Assembly: GCA_030606485.1 (NCBI GenBank)
Contig: JAUWGH010000006.1
Location: 199,966-263,965, forward strand
Length of the DNA stretch: 64,000 bases
Source: Promethearchaeota archaeon
GTDB lineage: Archaea > Asgardarchaeota > Lokiarchaeia > Sigyniarchaeales > SOKP01
Direction of reading: 5' to 3'
The notes beneath the pieces were generated by a model that saw only the letters and a list, made by a program, of their open reading frames with translations, did no database searches and was not told the DNA's origin. The position numbers and the translations under genes are program-made. The stretch's first letter is position 1. The number at the start of each line of letters is the position of its first letter. Shown here one piece after another: positions 17,525-26,022 of this stretch.

Positions 17525-17541
17525 ATATGTATTTTACATAT
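17525..17541. promoter_or_regulatory. palindromic operator of PIN/UPF0175 locus, copy 2
   Basis: ATATGTA-TTT-TACATAT is identical to the element at 2868-2884 and at the same distance (10-11 bases) before the toxin start. Further upstream the two loci are no longer alike, apart from low-complexity AT sequence. The conservation supports a binding site for the antitoxin complex. Confidence 0.65.
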
Positions 17542-17884
17542 ATATATATCTAACTTTTATAATTACAGAAAACGAAAATAATGTTTCTAAATCAATTATA
17601 TTCTTACTATTTAGTTGTAGGAAAACTCTATCTATAAACTTGGACATATTGCCCTACCCCATCGATAGAGGAGATGGGGATATTCTTAATATTTTTAAAA
17701 CTTCATTCGTCTTCATTAATACTATTAATTAGAAGAATATGCACTCTATAGGAGATACGGTCTTTCAATTTAGTAATTCTTTATAAAGAATTATAAGAAA
17801 ATCTAAAATATTATCAAATAATAGAAAATTTTAAGGGATTTATTATTTTTACTAACTATATGGAATTTAAAAAGTGGATGTTAT

Positions 17885-18334
17885 TTGTCACATACTAAAA
17901 TTTTAACTAAAAAGAAAAAAAATATAGCTCTGATCGCCCATGATGAAAGAAAACAAGATCTCATAGAATGGGTAAAATTCAATAAAGGAACCCTTAGCCA
18001 ACATAATCTTTTTGGGACTGGGACAACTGGATCACTAATCACACGTGAACTAGGACTTAAAGTAAAAACCTTTTTGAGCGGTCCCCTAGGGGGTGACCAA
18101 CAGATTGGAGCAAAAATCGCTGAAGGAGAAATCGATTTTCTCATCTTCTTTTGGGACCCTCTTGAATCCAATCCTCATGATCCAGATGTAAAAGCGCTTT
18201 TGCGAATAACTGTCGTTTGGAACATACCTGTAGCTTGTAATAGAGCTACAGCGGATTTTCTAATCTCTTCATCCCTATTGTCTGAAGAATATAAACGTTC
18301 AGTGATTGATTATGCAAAGAGATATGGAACATAG
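17885..18334 (+). CDS. mgsA: methylglyoxal synthase
   Basis: The 149-residue protein is a complete Mgs[17 protein letters not shown] near residue 14, [11 protein letters not shown] near 42, [19 protein letters not shown] near 64 and [20 protein letters not shown] near 88, with [15 protein letters not shown] near the end. The conserved Asp and His residues of the active site (GGDQQ, PHDPD) are all present. It turns dihydroxyacetone phosphate into methylglyoxal and phosphate, an overflow route from glycolysis when phosphate is low. The start is TTG. The bases 17542-17884 before it hold no recognisable feature. MgsA is more common in bacteria, so transfer is possible. Confidence 0.95.
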   Translation: MSHTKILTKKKKNIALIAHDERKQDLIEWVKFNKGTLSQHNLFGTGTTGSLITRELGLKVKTFLSGPLGGDQQIGAKIAEGEIDFLIFFWDPLESNPHDPDVKALLRITVVWNIPVACNRATADFLISSSLLSEEYKRSVIDYAKRYGT

Positions 18335-18342
18335 TAATTTAA

Positions 18343-18564
18343 ATAATCCAAATTATTGAGGATAATGAGTCAATTCTCATCATCAAAATAAAAAATTCAG
18401 AAGACCATCATATCTATATCCTAAATGGTGAGGCTGAATTTTCCCACGATAATGGAGTAATTTATGCAGATACCTTTTTAGTAAAAGAAAAGGTCGTAGT
18501 TAAGCTTTGTTTATCTGAAAAAATCGATTTATCAAAAAATTACAATAGAAAAATTATCAGTTGA
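18343..18564 (+). other. open frame without a start codon, unknown
   Basis: One frame stays open for about 73 codons and reads like a real protein (SILIIKIKNSEDHHIYIL, then GEAEFSHDNGVIYADTFLV and a charged end), but no ATG, GTG or TTG is near its beginning, which is ATA, ATC or ATT. It starts directly behind mgsA. It may be a gene remnant or a gene with an unusual start. I do not recognise the family. Confidence 0.35.
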
Positions 18565-18582
18565 TTAGAATTTGGTAATCAA

Positions 18583-18957
18583 TTAAGGTAGAATTAAATT
18601 GAAATAATCAATTAAAATGTTTTTTATTCGTTTTAAATCAACATCATCTATCTTTCCCCATTTTTTTATAAACCTTTTATGACTTAAAGATCTAATTTGA
18701 TATAACATTGCTATGGATTTCTTCGTTAGCCCATTTTTTTGTGATGGATTTATTGTATATGTATGATGGAATTTTCCAACTTGCAAATTACTTGTTAATG
18801 GAATAATTGTTGACAAATTCACAAACTTATTTACTTTAAGAACGATGCATGGTCGCTTATCCATCATCTCATGTTCTATATAATCTGTTTTAGTATATGA
18901 TAATTGAACTAACCAAATTTCTCCTTTATTGATATTAATTTTTTTACCTGATTGCAT
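18583..18957 (-). CDS. MazF/PemK-type endoribonuclease toxin
   Basis: The protein of 124 residues has the PemK/MazF order of elements: KGEIWLVQLSYT at the start, DKRPCIVLKVNKFVNLSTIIPLTSN in two strands around residues 37-62, and YQIRSLSHKRFIKKWGKID near 90, where the Arg and Ser contact RNA. It is expected to cut RNA at short motifs. It is the last gene of a leftward three-gene operon with a YwgA-like protein and a wHTH protein. The start is the ATG at 18957 or a GTG nine bases upstream. No classical MazE is next to it, so the upstream gene may be the antitoxin. Confidence 0.85.
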   Translation of the reverse strand: MQSGKKININKGEIWLVQLSYTKTDYIEHEMMDKRPCIVLKVNKFVNLSTIIPLTSNLQVGKFHHTYTINPSQKNGLTKKSIAMLYQIRSLSHKRFIKKWGKIDDVDLKRIKNILIDYFNLILP

Positions 18958-18971
18958 TAATGTCACTCTGT

Positions 18972-19517
18972 TCAGTCATCTGCTAAATCCCATAATTCCA
19001 TTTCCTTCTTAACATCCTCAGTAAGAAAATCTGGACTAAATAATATTTTTTTAACTACATTTATTCCAATGGTGATCATCCAATCTTTTAGATAGGGCTT
19101 CTCTTTTTTTGTATAGACAAAGAGGTCATCATCAAGAAAAGAAGGATACTTTTTTTTAATATAAGAAATTGTGGCTAAAGTTTCTAAAAATTCAGAAAAA
19201 TGATCTTTCATTAATCCATGTTCAAGTATATTTTTTTGGACGTTTTTCAATATTATTTCTTCATCTTTAGTGAATTCTTGTATTAAATCCTGATTTGACA
19301 CAAAATTTGGATAGTTAAAATAGTCTGCCGTTAATGAACTACTATAGGGACCTTTTACATATAAAATAAAATGATATTTTAGTGGATATCCCAATGCTTT
19401 TGATATATAAGCTAATTTTTGCAAAATAAACCGTGTCTGATAACTTTTTCTTGGATCTTCTAAATCAATATTCCAATACTTCAATGCTGAACATAATTTT
19501 TTAAAGTCTTCGCTCAC
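18972..19517 (-). CDS. YwgA-like (Panacea-like) putative antitoxin
   Basis: The 181-residue protein has the helical layout of YwgA/SocA-like proteins, with the signature FILQKLAYISKALGYPLKYHF and then YVKGPYSSSL around residues 27-58: an N-terminal 'QKL-Y' helix followed by the GPYS motif. Related Panacea domains act as antitoxins to many different toxins. It overlaps the wHTH gene upstream by 4 bases and precedes the MazF-like gene by only 15 bases, so an antitoxin or regulator role for the toxin fits. The family assignment is by motif; the pairing is inferred. Confidence 0.7.
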   Translation of the reverse strand: MSEDFKKLCSALKYWNIDLEDPRKSYQTRFILQKLAYISKALGYPLKYHFILYVKGPYSSSLTADYFNYPNFVSNQDLIQEFTKDEEIILKNVQKNILEHGLMKDHFSEFLETLATISYIKKKYPSFLDDDLFVYTKKEKPYLKDWMITIGINVVKKILFSPDFLTEDVKKEMELWDLADD

Positions 19518-19858
19518 ACTTCATCACTAATTATTTGATTAATATTTTTAGTAAATTTCTTAAATTTTTTAAGTTCTCTTCTTCCTTTTTCACAAATCAA
19601 GTAAATATCTAACTTTTTATTATCTAATGTAATTTTCTCCTTTTTTATATATCCCATTCTGCTTAATTGATTTATGTTTGAAATTAATTTACCATCTGAA
19701 ATATTTAAAACGTTTTTTAACTCTCTAAATTGTAATCCATCTTTAAAATAGGAAATGAAAATCAAGAGTAATATCCGAGTTAATGTAAAAATATCAGAAT
19801 TTATTTTTTTATAACCTTCTAAAATTGATTCTATTGCTAAATCTTCATTTATCTCCAT
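19514..19858 (-). CDS. winged helix DNA-binding regulator
   Basis: The 114-residue protein has a winged-helix domain of the HTH_27 kind: FRELKNVLNISDGKLISNIN as helix-turn-helix (about residues 40-60), then GYIKKEKITLDNKKLDIYLI as wing and RRELKKFKKF as last helix. It is the first gene of the operon with the YwgA-like and MazF-like proteins, overlapping the next by 4 bases. It probably represses the operon. Ser-Met... no metal or ligand motif is visible. Confidence 0.8.
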   Translation of the reverse strand: MEINEDLAIESILEGYKKINSDIFTLTRILLLIFISYFKDGLQFRELKNVLNISDGKLISNINQLSRMGYIKKEKITLDNKKLDIYLICEKGRRELKKFKKFTKNINQIISDEV

Positions 19859-19978
19859 TTTTTTTCAATATTAATAATAAAACTATTTTATTTAAATAAT
19901 ATGATTTACATTCAAAAACAAAGTAAAATAAAAAGTGAATATTTATAAGTTTTTAAAGTGATTTTGATTACTAATTTA

Positions 19979-20398
19979 TTAATAATCTAATTTAGAATCC
20001 AATGAATCCCTTAAACTATATTTCTTATATGCTTTTACCTTTTTCTGAATGCTATCAATTAAATGCGCCGGAAATTCGTCTAATGTTTTATCTTTAAATT
20101 GCTTATAACAGGAACAACAAAACTTCAATTCAAAAATTTCAATATTTTTATGAAAAAAATGATTCCTCCTTGCTATGTTGTCAACCCTCCTTTCACAATT
20201 AATACAATAATCAAAAAATCTGGTGATTTTCTCTTCCTCAATTTCTTTCTCTGTCTTCCCAGTAAATATAAATTCATTTCTTATTTGATCTCTGATTGCT
20301 AACCGCAAATGTTCTGGCCTATAAGTCCCGTTGCATCTACTACCTTCTAATAATTCCTTTATATTTGAATCTGATAAATCAACCGTAATTATCCTCAT
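19979..20398 (-). CDS. small zinc-binding protein, unknown
   Basis: The 139-residue protein has two Cys pairs, CINC near residue 65 and CCSC near 95, separated by about 26 residues with His residues between them (RRNHFFHKNIEIF), which suggests one zinc ribbon-like site. The first part (MRIITVDLSDSNIKEL) is followed by charged helices. I do not know the family. It stands alone, with about 120 bases to the wHTH operon and a 250-base empty stretch to the right. Confidence 0.55.
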   Translation of the reverse strand: MRIITVDLSDSNIKELLEGSRCNGTYRPEHLRLAIRDQIRNEFIFTGKTEKEIEEEKITRFFDYCINCERRVDNIARRNHFFHKNIEIFELKFCCSCYKQFKDKTLDEFPAHLIDSIQKKVKAYKKYSLRDSLDSKLDY

Positions 20399-20649
20399 GA
20401 GTTTAATTCTCCTAATAAATCATTCTCTTTCTGTTAAAAATACTGATGTAATTTAGATTTATAAATATTTTCCCCATTCCAATTATTTATAAATTAGATG
20501 TAATTGTTTTTTTCATTATTAAATAAGATTTAAAAATATTTTATTTAGTAAATGAACGTGTAAAAAAACTTTTCAACTGAAATGAGAAAAATTAAAGCTA
20601 ATAAATTTGCCTATTGTTTTAGTAAATTTATAATTAATACACTAGATTT

Positions 20650-20973
20650 ATGCTGATTATGAAAGAAAATTCATCTACAAAAAAATTAATAATTAAAGCG
20701 ATTGAAATTAAAGGTAATTGCCCTGTTTATAAAATAGGAGATAAAACTGTTATTGAAGGTCCGGAAATAGACTTAAAACAATCAGATAAAGTGTGTATTC
20801 ATGCTATATCATGTCTTGGGAATTTCATTGTCGCACTACGAGAAGGTTTAAACCCTCAATCACTAGGTCTCGCAAAAGAAAACAACAAAAAAGCTTACTA
20901 TCAATGTCTCGATCCTGGAACACCATATACTAATGGTGGAACTGTAATCTTTGAAGTTACACAGGTTTACTAA
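20650..20973 (+). CDS. TIGR04076-family small protein
   Basis: The 107-residue protein fits TIGR04076: KAIEIKGNCPVYKIGDK near the start, then VCIHAISCLGNFIVALREG and the end QCLDPGTPYTNGGTVIFEV. Cys residues in GNCPVY, VCIHA and YQCLDPG are conserved in the family and may bind a metal. The family is common in anaerobic archaea and bacteria and has no known function. It stands alone. Debris of NYN and acyl-CoA ligase genes follows directly at 20998. Confidence 0.82.
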   Translation: MLIMKENSSTKKLIIKAIEIKGNCPVYKIGDKTVIEGPEIDLKQSDKVCIHAISCLGNFIVALREGLNPQSLGLAKENNKKAYYQCLDPGTPYTNGGTVIFEVTQVY

Positions 20974-20997
20974 TTAAATTTAATAAATACAATCATT

Positions 20998-21090
20998 TTA
21001 CATTTTTATTTTAATTAAAATATCATCGAGATAATAGATATTTTCCAAAATCGGGTTCCGGTAAAGTTTTACGGCGAGAATTAATCGATA
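20998..21090. pseudogene. chimeric fragment: tail of the NYN gene joined to tail of the acyl-CoA ligase gene
   Basis: Bases 20998-21042 match the 3' end of the NYN gene (minus strand, as in 24299-24345), and 21043-21090 match the 3' end of the acyl-CoA ligase gene at 9739-9785 (plus strand, the part that encodes PKTGSGKILRRELI) with about three mismatches. The two pieces meet at a short shared AT/TCCA sequence. Both are 3' ends of genes. No open frame of use results. Confidence 0.8.
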
Positions 21091-21128
21091 TAGATTTTAA
21101 ATTATTTTAAATTTTTTCATAATACAAT

Positions 21129-22259
21129 TTATTTTTTAGTTAATATTCTATTTCTTTTTGAAAGTATATAACCAATAGGATTAAATATAAGCGCATTAGA
21201 TGATCTCAATAAAAATTGGATAATTGGAGCTGAATATATTTGAAAGGGGGAAGGATCATGAGTAAGATCTAAAAACCATCGAAATTTAGGTGTCCAGTTA
21301 GGTTTTATAGAATATTTCTTCATCAACTGTCTCAATTTTTGTGATAATGGAAATGCGAATTTATCCAAGGAATATTTTTGCTTGATACCCCATTTTTCAT
21401 ATAATTCTTTATTAATATTTGCGTGGATTAGTTTTCTCGAAGGGTAACCTAATAGTTCACAACAATATAAATCTAGTTCAATTGGATTATCTGCGATAAA
21501 TAATCGATTTAGAGGTATTGGAAAAGAGATATGAGGCCCTAATCCTATTCCAACTTTAGATCCCCCTATTATAGATAAACTGGGTCTCATAACTCGTCCA
21601 GCAGCTGCAATAATCTCATCTAAATGTCCATGAATATGGTATATTCCTTTATACCACTCGGATAAGGCTCCAAACATATTTTTTTCTGTCAAACTTACAC
21701 CAGTTTCCCAATGATTTTTTAAAGGACATACAGAAATAATGAAATTATTGGGATCTAACATAATTTTTGGAATACTTATAGAATGCGGAACTCCAAAAGC
21801 AAAAAAACGCACCTTTTCGACAGAAGATAGATTTATGAATTTACATGATTTTAGAATCTCTTTATATCCTCTTTTCCTAAGAAGTTTTTCTGTAATAATT
21901 AGAGTAATCATATCTGCTTCGCATAGATAAATGTCTATTCCCGTACCACCAAAATAATCAATGAGTGATTTTATTATTCCTGATTCAGTATATGTTGAGG
22001 TATTTCCAGTTACTCCCCCTCCCATATTAATTTTAATTAGAATTTTTGAAATTGTGGACAACTTTTTATTAAAAGGAAATTTGGATAAAACCTCGGAAGG
22101 ATCATCATAAAAATTCTTTATGGACCTTATGAATATCTTATTTATTTTATCTATATCATAATCTCGAGGGCTTATCTCTTTTCCAAATAACTTACCCGAT
22201 TTTGAATACACTTTATAATAAGGCGTATCAATAATAACTTTATCATCCATTTTTCTCAT
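21129..22259 (-). CDS. DUF362-domain protein
   Basis: The 376-residue protein has the DUF362 core: ILIKINMGGGVTGNTST near residue 74, ESGIIKSLIDYF, LCEADMITLI, a segment SVCPLKNHWETGVSLTEKNM near 180-200, and a final domain with GSKVGIGLGP. DUF362 proteins often carry two 4Fe-4S sites at the C-terminus; here the usual Cys clusters are absent, so it is the ferredoxin-free kind. The function is unknown; some members are tied to iron-sulfur or methanogenesis-like redox reactions. Probably monocistronic. Confidence 0.8.
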   Translation of the reverse strand: MRKMDDKVIIDTPYYKVYSKSGKLFGKEISPRDYDIDKINKIFIRSIKNFYDDPSEVLSKFPFNKKLSTISKILIKINMGGGVTGNTSTYTESGIIKSLIDYFGGTGIDIYLCEADMITLIITEKLLRKRGYKEILKSCKFINLSSVEKVRFFAFGVPHSISIPKIMLDPNNFIISVCPLKNHWETGVSLTEKNMFGALSEWYKGIYHIHGHLDEIIAAAGRVMRPSLSIIGGSKVGIGLGPHISFPIPLNRLFIADNPIELDLYCCELLGYPSRKLIHANINKELYEKWGIKQKYSLDKFAFPLSQKLRQLMKKYSIKPNWTPKFRWFLDLTHDPSPFQIYSAPIIQFLLRSSNALIFNPIGYILSKRNRILTKK

Positions 22260-22459
22260 GTGTTTTCATAATCTAGTTAATACTATTCAAAATGAAAATA
22301 ATAGAATAAATATTTTTTATATGCTATTTTATAACATTGGCGATGTAAATAAATTATCTTATCGCAAAATTCATAACTTTCCAATATAATTTCTCTAATT
22401 TCTGTTGAATCTAAACAAATTAATAGTTTATCTAAATCCCGAATGTTTTCACCATAAAT

Positions 22460-22708
22460 ATGATAATTATTGATCCCGTCTGCGGTATGAAATTAAAATT
22501 TATCTATTTGTCAGAACGGCTGAACAAGCTTTTAACAATTTCCAAGTCAGGAAGAATCGTTATAATGTGCGCTGAAATATTTTGGTTCAGATGCCACCGC
22601 AGATGGATTGCAGAACAGTTAGTAATAGCCGGACGTAAAGTAATTCATATAATAGATGATACAAAAACATATCCTCATAAGTTGCGCAAAGAGATTCAGG
22701 AGGATTAA
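22460..22708 (+). pseudogene. DUF488 C-terminal fragment
   Basis: From about residue 24 the frame reads TISKSGRIVIMCAE and then WFRCHRRWIAEQLVIAG and RKVIHIID, which is the C-terminal end of DUF488 proteins, including their CAE and CHR motifs. The N-terminal two thirds of the family (about 80 residues with the strand pattern GxxPxS) are missing. The residues before it (IIDPVCGMKLKF) look like the start of a YHS domain, so two unrelated pieces may be joined. It could still be expressed from the ATG at 22460, but it is most likely a remnant. Confidence 0.65.
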
Positions 22709-22728
22709 ATTTAATTATAAGATCGACT

Positions 22729-23400
22729 TTATTTTTCTAGTGTAATCTTCATCCAAGTATCTATTAGCACCATTTGATAACTATCTTTGAATTTAGTTTG
22801 CTCTAAAATATTTTTAATTTTAGTGTTATATTCTTCCCATGTAAAACCATGTAGCTTAGTGATACGGCTTGATATCAAATACCGTAAAAATCCGTATTTT
22901 CTTAATAATTCATTTACTTCCTCTTCAGGAAGGTCAGAACATCCATCATAAATCCATCCTTCTCCTTTACTTTTCAAAACGCGGTAACATTCATTGAAAA
23001 CTTTAACTGGATTCTGCCAGTGATGAAAAGAACCTGTACTTACAATAAAATCAATTGATTCATCTTCAAATGGTAAGTCGGTAGCATTACTTAATTTAAA
23101 TTGTACATTTTTAATGTCTCTCGCATTACGCGTTGCAATCTCTACCATTTTCTTACTCAAATCAATCCCATAAATCGTGAGCTTTGGTGCCCTTTTTGCT
23201 ATTTCTATTGATAAAAAACCCGTTCCTGAACCAATATCTATGAGAATTCCCTTTTCTATTCTTTGAATAATAGTTAGGGCAATTTTAGTTTCTGATTTGC
23301 TTAGAAGCTTTTTTATAAAAGCATTATAAAAAATAGCACCCAGAGTAGGAATTGCTTCAAATTTTACTTGTATATCCCTAATAAATTTAATTAAACACAC
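22729..23400 (-). CDS. class I SAM-dependent methyltransferase
   Basis: The 223-residue protein carries the Rossmann methyltransferase motifs: GILIDIGSGTGFLSIEIAK (motif I, near residue 50), YGIDLSKKMVEIA (motif II), NATDLPFEDESIDFIVSTGS (motifs III/IV) and a post-IV RVLKSKGEGWIYDG. This is the UbiE/Methyltransf_11 group acting on small molecules. The start is GTG at 23400; no better start exists. The gene follows the EFR1-type gene on the same strand by 36 bases, so the two may form an operon. The substrate is unknown. Confidence 0.87.
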   Translation of the reverse strand: MCLIKFIRDIQVKFEAIPTLGAIFYNAFIKKLLSKSETKIALTIIQRIEKGILIDIGSGTGFLSIEIAKRAPKLTIYGIDLSKKMVEIATRNARDIKNVQFKLSNATDLPFEDESIDFIVSTGSFHHWQNPVKVFNECYRVLKSKGEGWIYDGCSDLPEEEVNELLRKYGFLRYLISSRITKLHGFTWEEYNTKIKNILEQTKFKDSYQMVLIDTWMKITLEK

Positions 23401-23436
23401 TTGTATCTAACGTTGTATAATAAAAGATACTAAGAT

Positions 23437-24228
23437 TTATTTCTTTTGGTTTATTATATCCTGAACAGTAATTTCAGTATGATGATATCTCTGTGTTTTT
23501 AAAGTTCCTATACCAAATTGAATAGATTTTTCAGGGCAAAAATTAATACATGCTAAGCATTGCTGACATTTATGCTGCCATTGTGGTATTCCCTCTATTA
23601 GTATAATATTATTTACTGGACAAACCTTTTCACATATACCACACTTGTTGCAATTATCATCGGAGTAGAATGATTTATCACTTTCATACACTTCCTCTCG
23701 AAATTTATAATTAAATCTTTCACTCCTACTTACATCTTTTTCAAAAATATCTTGATTGAGATTTTCTCTTTTATCCTTTAAAATTTCAGAGATTAATTCA
23801 ACTTCTTTAATTGCATTTTCGAAAAACTCTTTTTGACGTTCTTCTGAGTGAATATCATACGCAATAATGAAATTATTGGGCATAATAATATAAAATCCAG
23901 CACTAAGCTTTTTCTCTTTCGTTTTTAAAATCTTCTCCAACTGTTGTAAAGGAAGTTCGTTAATATCTCCAGCATACGTTATAACCGTAAAAAAATAATT
24001 GGATTTACTAAGATCTATTTTGTTTATAAAATCATACACTATTTTAGGCAATCCAGAATAATATAGGGGAAAAATAAAACCTACTTTTTCACTCGTCGAT
24101 GCAAGGTTTTCCATTTCCCAAACCTTTGCAATGGGTATAAGTTCACAGTCTTCTAACTTTTCGGCAAGAACTCTCGCAATCTTTAAAGAATTGCCCGTTC
24201 CAGTAAAAAAATAGATTGTCGTTTCCAT
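23437..24228 (-). CDS. EFR1-type flavodoxin-ferredoxin fusion
   Basis: The 263-residue protein starts with the flavodoxin FMN loop FFTGTGNSLKIARVLAEKL (residues 7-25) and ends with two 4Fe-4S clusters, CNKCGICEKVCPVN near 192 and CQQCLACINFCPEKSI near 220. This is the layout of EFR1-family ferrodoxins, which pass electrons between ferredoxin and partner enzymes in anaerobes. The cytoplasmic location is expected. The methyltransferase gene follows 36 bases downstream. Complete by length. Confidence 0.9.
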   Translation of the reverse strand: METTIYFFTGTGNSLKIARVLAEKLEDCELIPIAKVWEMENLASTSEKVGFIFPLYYSGLPKIVYDFINKIDLSKSNYFFTVITYAGDINELPLQQLEKILKTKEKKLSAGFYIIMPNNFIIAYDIHSEERQKEFFENAIKEVELISEILKDKRENLNQDIFEKDVSRSERFNYKFREEVYESDKSFYSDDNCNKCGICEKVCPVNNIILIEGIPQWQHKCQQCLACINFCPEKSIQFGIGTLKTQRYHHTEITVQDIINQKK

Positions 24229-24298
24229 ATATACTTAAAATGCTCTCTTCTTTTAGAGTTTATTAACCTTTAATCCAATTTCTGGTGAGACACTCTTT

Positions 24299-24796
24299 TT
24301 ACATTTTTATTTTACTCAATATATCATCAACATAATAGATATTTTTCTGTTCGACTTCTTCCTTTAACGCATTTGCTAACGAATATCGAAACGCCCAAAC
24401 TTCCACATTTTTATCCAATTCCTTTACTTTCTTAACAACCGGCACAAAATCCCAGTCTCCAGAGACCAATACCGCCGTATCATATGTATTCTCATACACA
24501 AGAGAGATTATATCAATAGCGATTTTGATATCAACTTTCTTCTCAATGGCATCACTAAACTCTATCTTATCAAAACTCGCTTTAATCACATATCCACTTC
24601 TATTACTTAAATCCTCATACCACTTCTTTTTCTCTGGGCTCATGGGATACACAACGCCTTCATATAAAAATATGCCCTGTAATTTTCGACGCTTCGTTAT
24701 GATTTTTTTCAGTTTTTCATAGTCTGCCTTGATATTATACTTCTTAAAGCCCTGGAAAATGTTGCTGTTATCTATAAAGATTATGATTCGTTCCAT
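24299..24796 (-). CDS. NYN-domain (LabA-like PIN-fold) putative ribonuclease, copy 2
   Basis: The 165-residue protein is the close paralogue of 13790-14287: MERIIIFIDNSNIFQGF at the start, DIKIAIDIISLVYE near 90. In the late acidic motif this copy has LVSGDWDFVPVVKK where copy 1 has SGDGDF; the two Asp remain. Identity extends into the bases before the start codon and to the end of the gene, but not far beyond. Its 5' neighbour is the VOC gene (117 bases), unrelated to the neighbours of copy 1. The role may be RNA decay or defence; the sequence does not tell. Confidence 0.85.
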   Translation of the reverse strand: MERIIIFIDNSNIFQGFKKYNIKADYEKLKKIITKRRKLQGIFLYEGVVYPMSPEKKKWYEDLSNRSGYVIKASFDKIEFSDAIEKKVDIKIAIDIISLVYENTYDTAVLVSGDWDFVPVVKKVKELDKNVEVWAFRYSLANALKEEVEQKNIYYVDDILSKIKM

Positions 24797-24913
24797 TTCA
24801 AAACCCTTTTTTGTATCCTCAAAATAACATTAATGATTTAATGTTAAATCTTACTTTTCTTATTTAAAAGCGGAAGGATTTAAAAAGCATAATTTTCTTA
24901 AAACTGAAAAAAA

Positions 24914-25333
24914 TTAATGAATTTCAGAATTTAAAGATGTTATTTTTTTATACTGTTCCTCAGGTAGGTTATCCTTAACAATTTCAAAAAGTTCTAATAG
25001 GATATGATCTGGACCTTCAACCATAACATACTTCCACACCCCATAGCTTTTAATTTGATTTCTAAATTTATATCCTTTACTTTTCATATGTGCTACAAGA
25101 GTCTCAAGATCATCTGTCTCTATCCCTATATGATGTACTATTCCACGCGCCTTATCTTTAGGTGGCTGATCATAGAAATTAAGTTTCGCAGAGCCAATAG
25201 ATATCATAGCATTCCGAGCTCCTGCCATCTCCAAATCAAATAGTACTTCTGCACCAAACATCTCATGATAAAATTTAATACTTTCATCGATATTAGAAGC
25301 AAAAAGGTGTGCATGATGTAAATTTGTTCTCAT
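24914..25333 (-). CDS. VOC-family (glyoxalase/epimerase-like) protein
   Basis: The 139-residue protein has the double beta-alpha-beta-beta-beta fold of vicinal oxygen chelate proteins: NLHHAHLFASNIDESIKFYH at the start with the metal-binding His, GARNAMISIGSAKLNFYDQP, then the second half with VHHIGIETDDLETLVAHMK and a closing GPDHILLELFEI with the metal-binding Glu. Length and pattern fit glyoxalase I or methylmalonyl-CoA epimerase relatives. mgsA at 17885 makes methylglyoxal in the same region, so a detoxifying role is possible, but not shown. Confidence 0.87.
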   Translation of the reverse strand: MRTNLHHAHLFASNIDESIKFYHEMFGAEVLFDLEMAGARNAMISIGSAKLNFYDQPPKDKARGIVHHIGIETDDLETLVAHMKSKGYKFRNQIKSYGVWKYVMVEGPDHILLELFEIVKDNLPEEQYKKITSLNSEIH

Positions 25334-25506
25334 TTCTTATCCCAATCAATTAACAATTAAAATTCTCAATTTTAAAATTAAGTAAATGAAATAAATAATT
25401 GACTATTCTAATATTATTATCAATATTATAAATAATCAGAAACTATTTTTATCTGAAAGAGCAGTAAATTTTTTTATATTATTGAAAAAAATAAGATTGA
25501 GCCATT

Positions 25507-25692
25507 TTGCCTGAATATGAAGTTAAGATAAAATTCCATATTTTTCCATATAGAAAATTCAACATTATCGCTACTGATGATGAAGAAGCGAGAAGAATTG
25601 CTAAAATCCAAGCAGAACATATTATTGATACTTTAGACTTTACTATTGCTAGTATAAGACCTAAACGATATTTGATGGACAGGTTTTTATGA
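25507..25692 (+). CDS. small basic protein, unknown
   Basis: The 61-residue protein (MPEYEVKIKFHIFPYRKFNI, then ATDDEEARRIAKIQAEHI) has strand-helix-strand character similar to small DUF-type proteins with the 'ATDEEEAR-IA' pattern, in which a helix packs on a sheet. The start is TTG at 25507; the frame begins shortly before. No ribosome binding site is clear. The gene is short, but the amino acid pattern is that of a true protein. The function is unknown. Confidence 0.5.
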   Translation: MPEYEVKIKFHIFPYRKFNIIATDDEEARRIAKIQAEHIIDTLDFTIASIRPKRYLMDRFL

Positions 25693-25745
25693 AAAGAGCA
25701 AATCTATTCTGTCCATGATCGAATTAAAAAGAGAAAATTTTTACT

Positions 25746-25835
25746 CTTAATTTAACTTAACATTTGCTAAAGAATATCTAAACGCCCACCCTTCCACATT
25801 TTTATCCAATTCTTTTACTTCCTTTTTTAATATTT
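25746..25835 (-). pseudogene. internal fragment of the NYN-domain gene
   Basis: This stretch matches the part of the NYN gene that encodes LDKNVEVWAFRYSLANA (as in 24368-24450), with a few changes. Neither the start nor the very end of the gene is present. Same orientation as the complete copies. The rest of the gap up to 26022 holds nothing recognised. Confidence 0.75.
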
Positions 25836-26022
25836 TAACTGTGACAAATTTAATGCGTCCCTTAAACTATTAGTAAACTCAATAACTAATATTTTATCAG
25901 AGAATAATCTATATTTTTTTGTTAAAGCCCCAAATGTCATAAATTTTTAGAAAGTTAATATTAAACTTTATAAAATTACATCTTTCCTTTAAATTTATAA
26001 CAAAAATGATTATTCAGTTGAT

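Noticed and set aside
17517-17732. Plus-strand frame of 71 codons behind the second toxin operator
   Set aside because: Composition is hydrophobic and irregular, it starts inside the operator region, and no ribosome binding site or family match is seen.
24899-25333. VOC gene as glyoxalase I paired with mgsA
   Set aside because: The genes are 6.6 kb apart and on opposite strands, and the residues do not separate glyoxalase from methylmalonyl-CoA epimerase.
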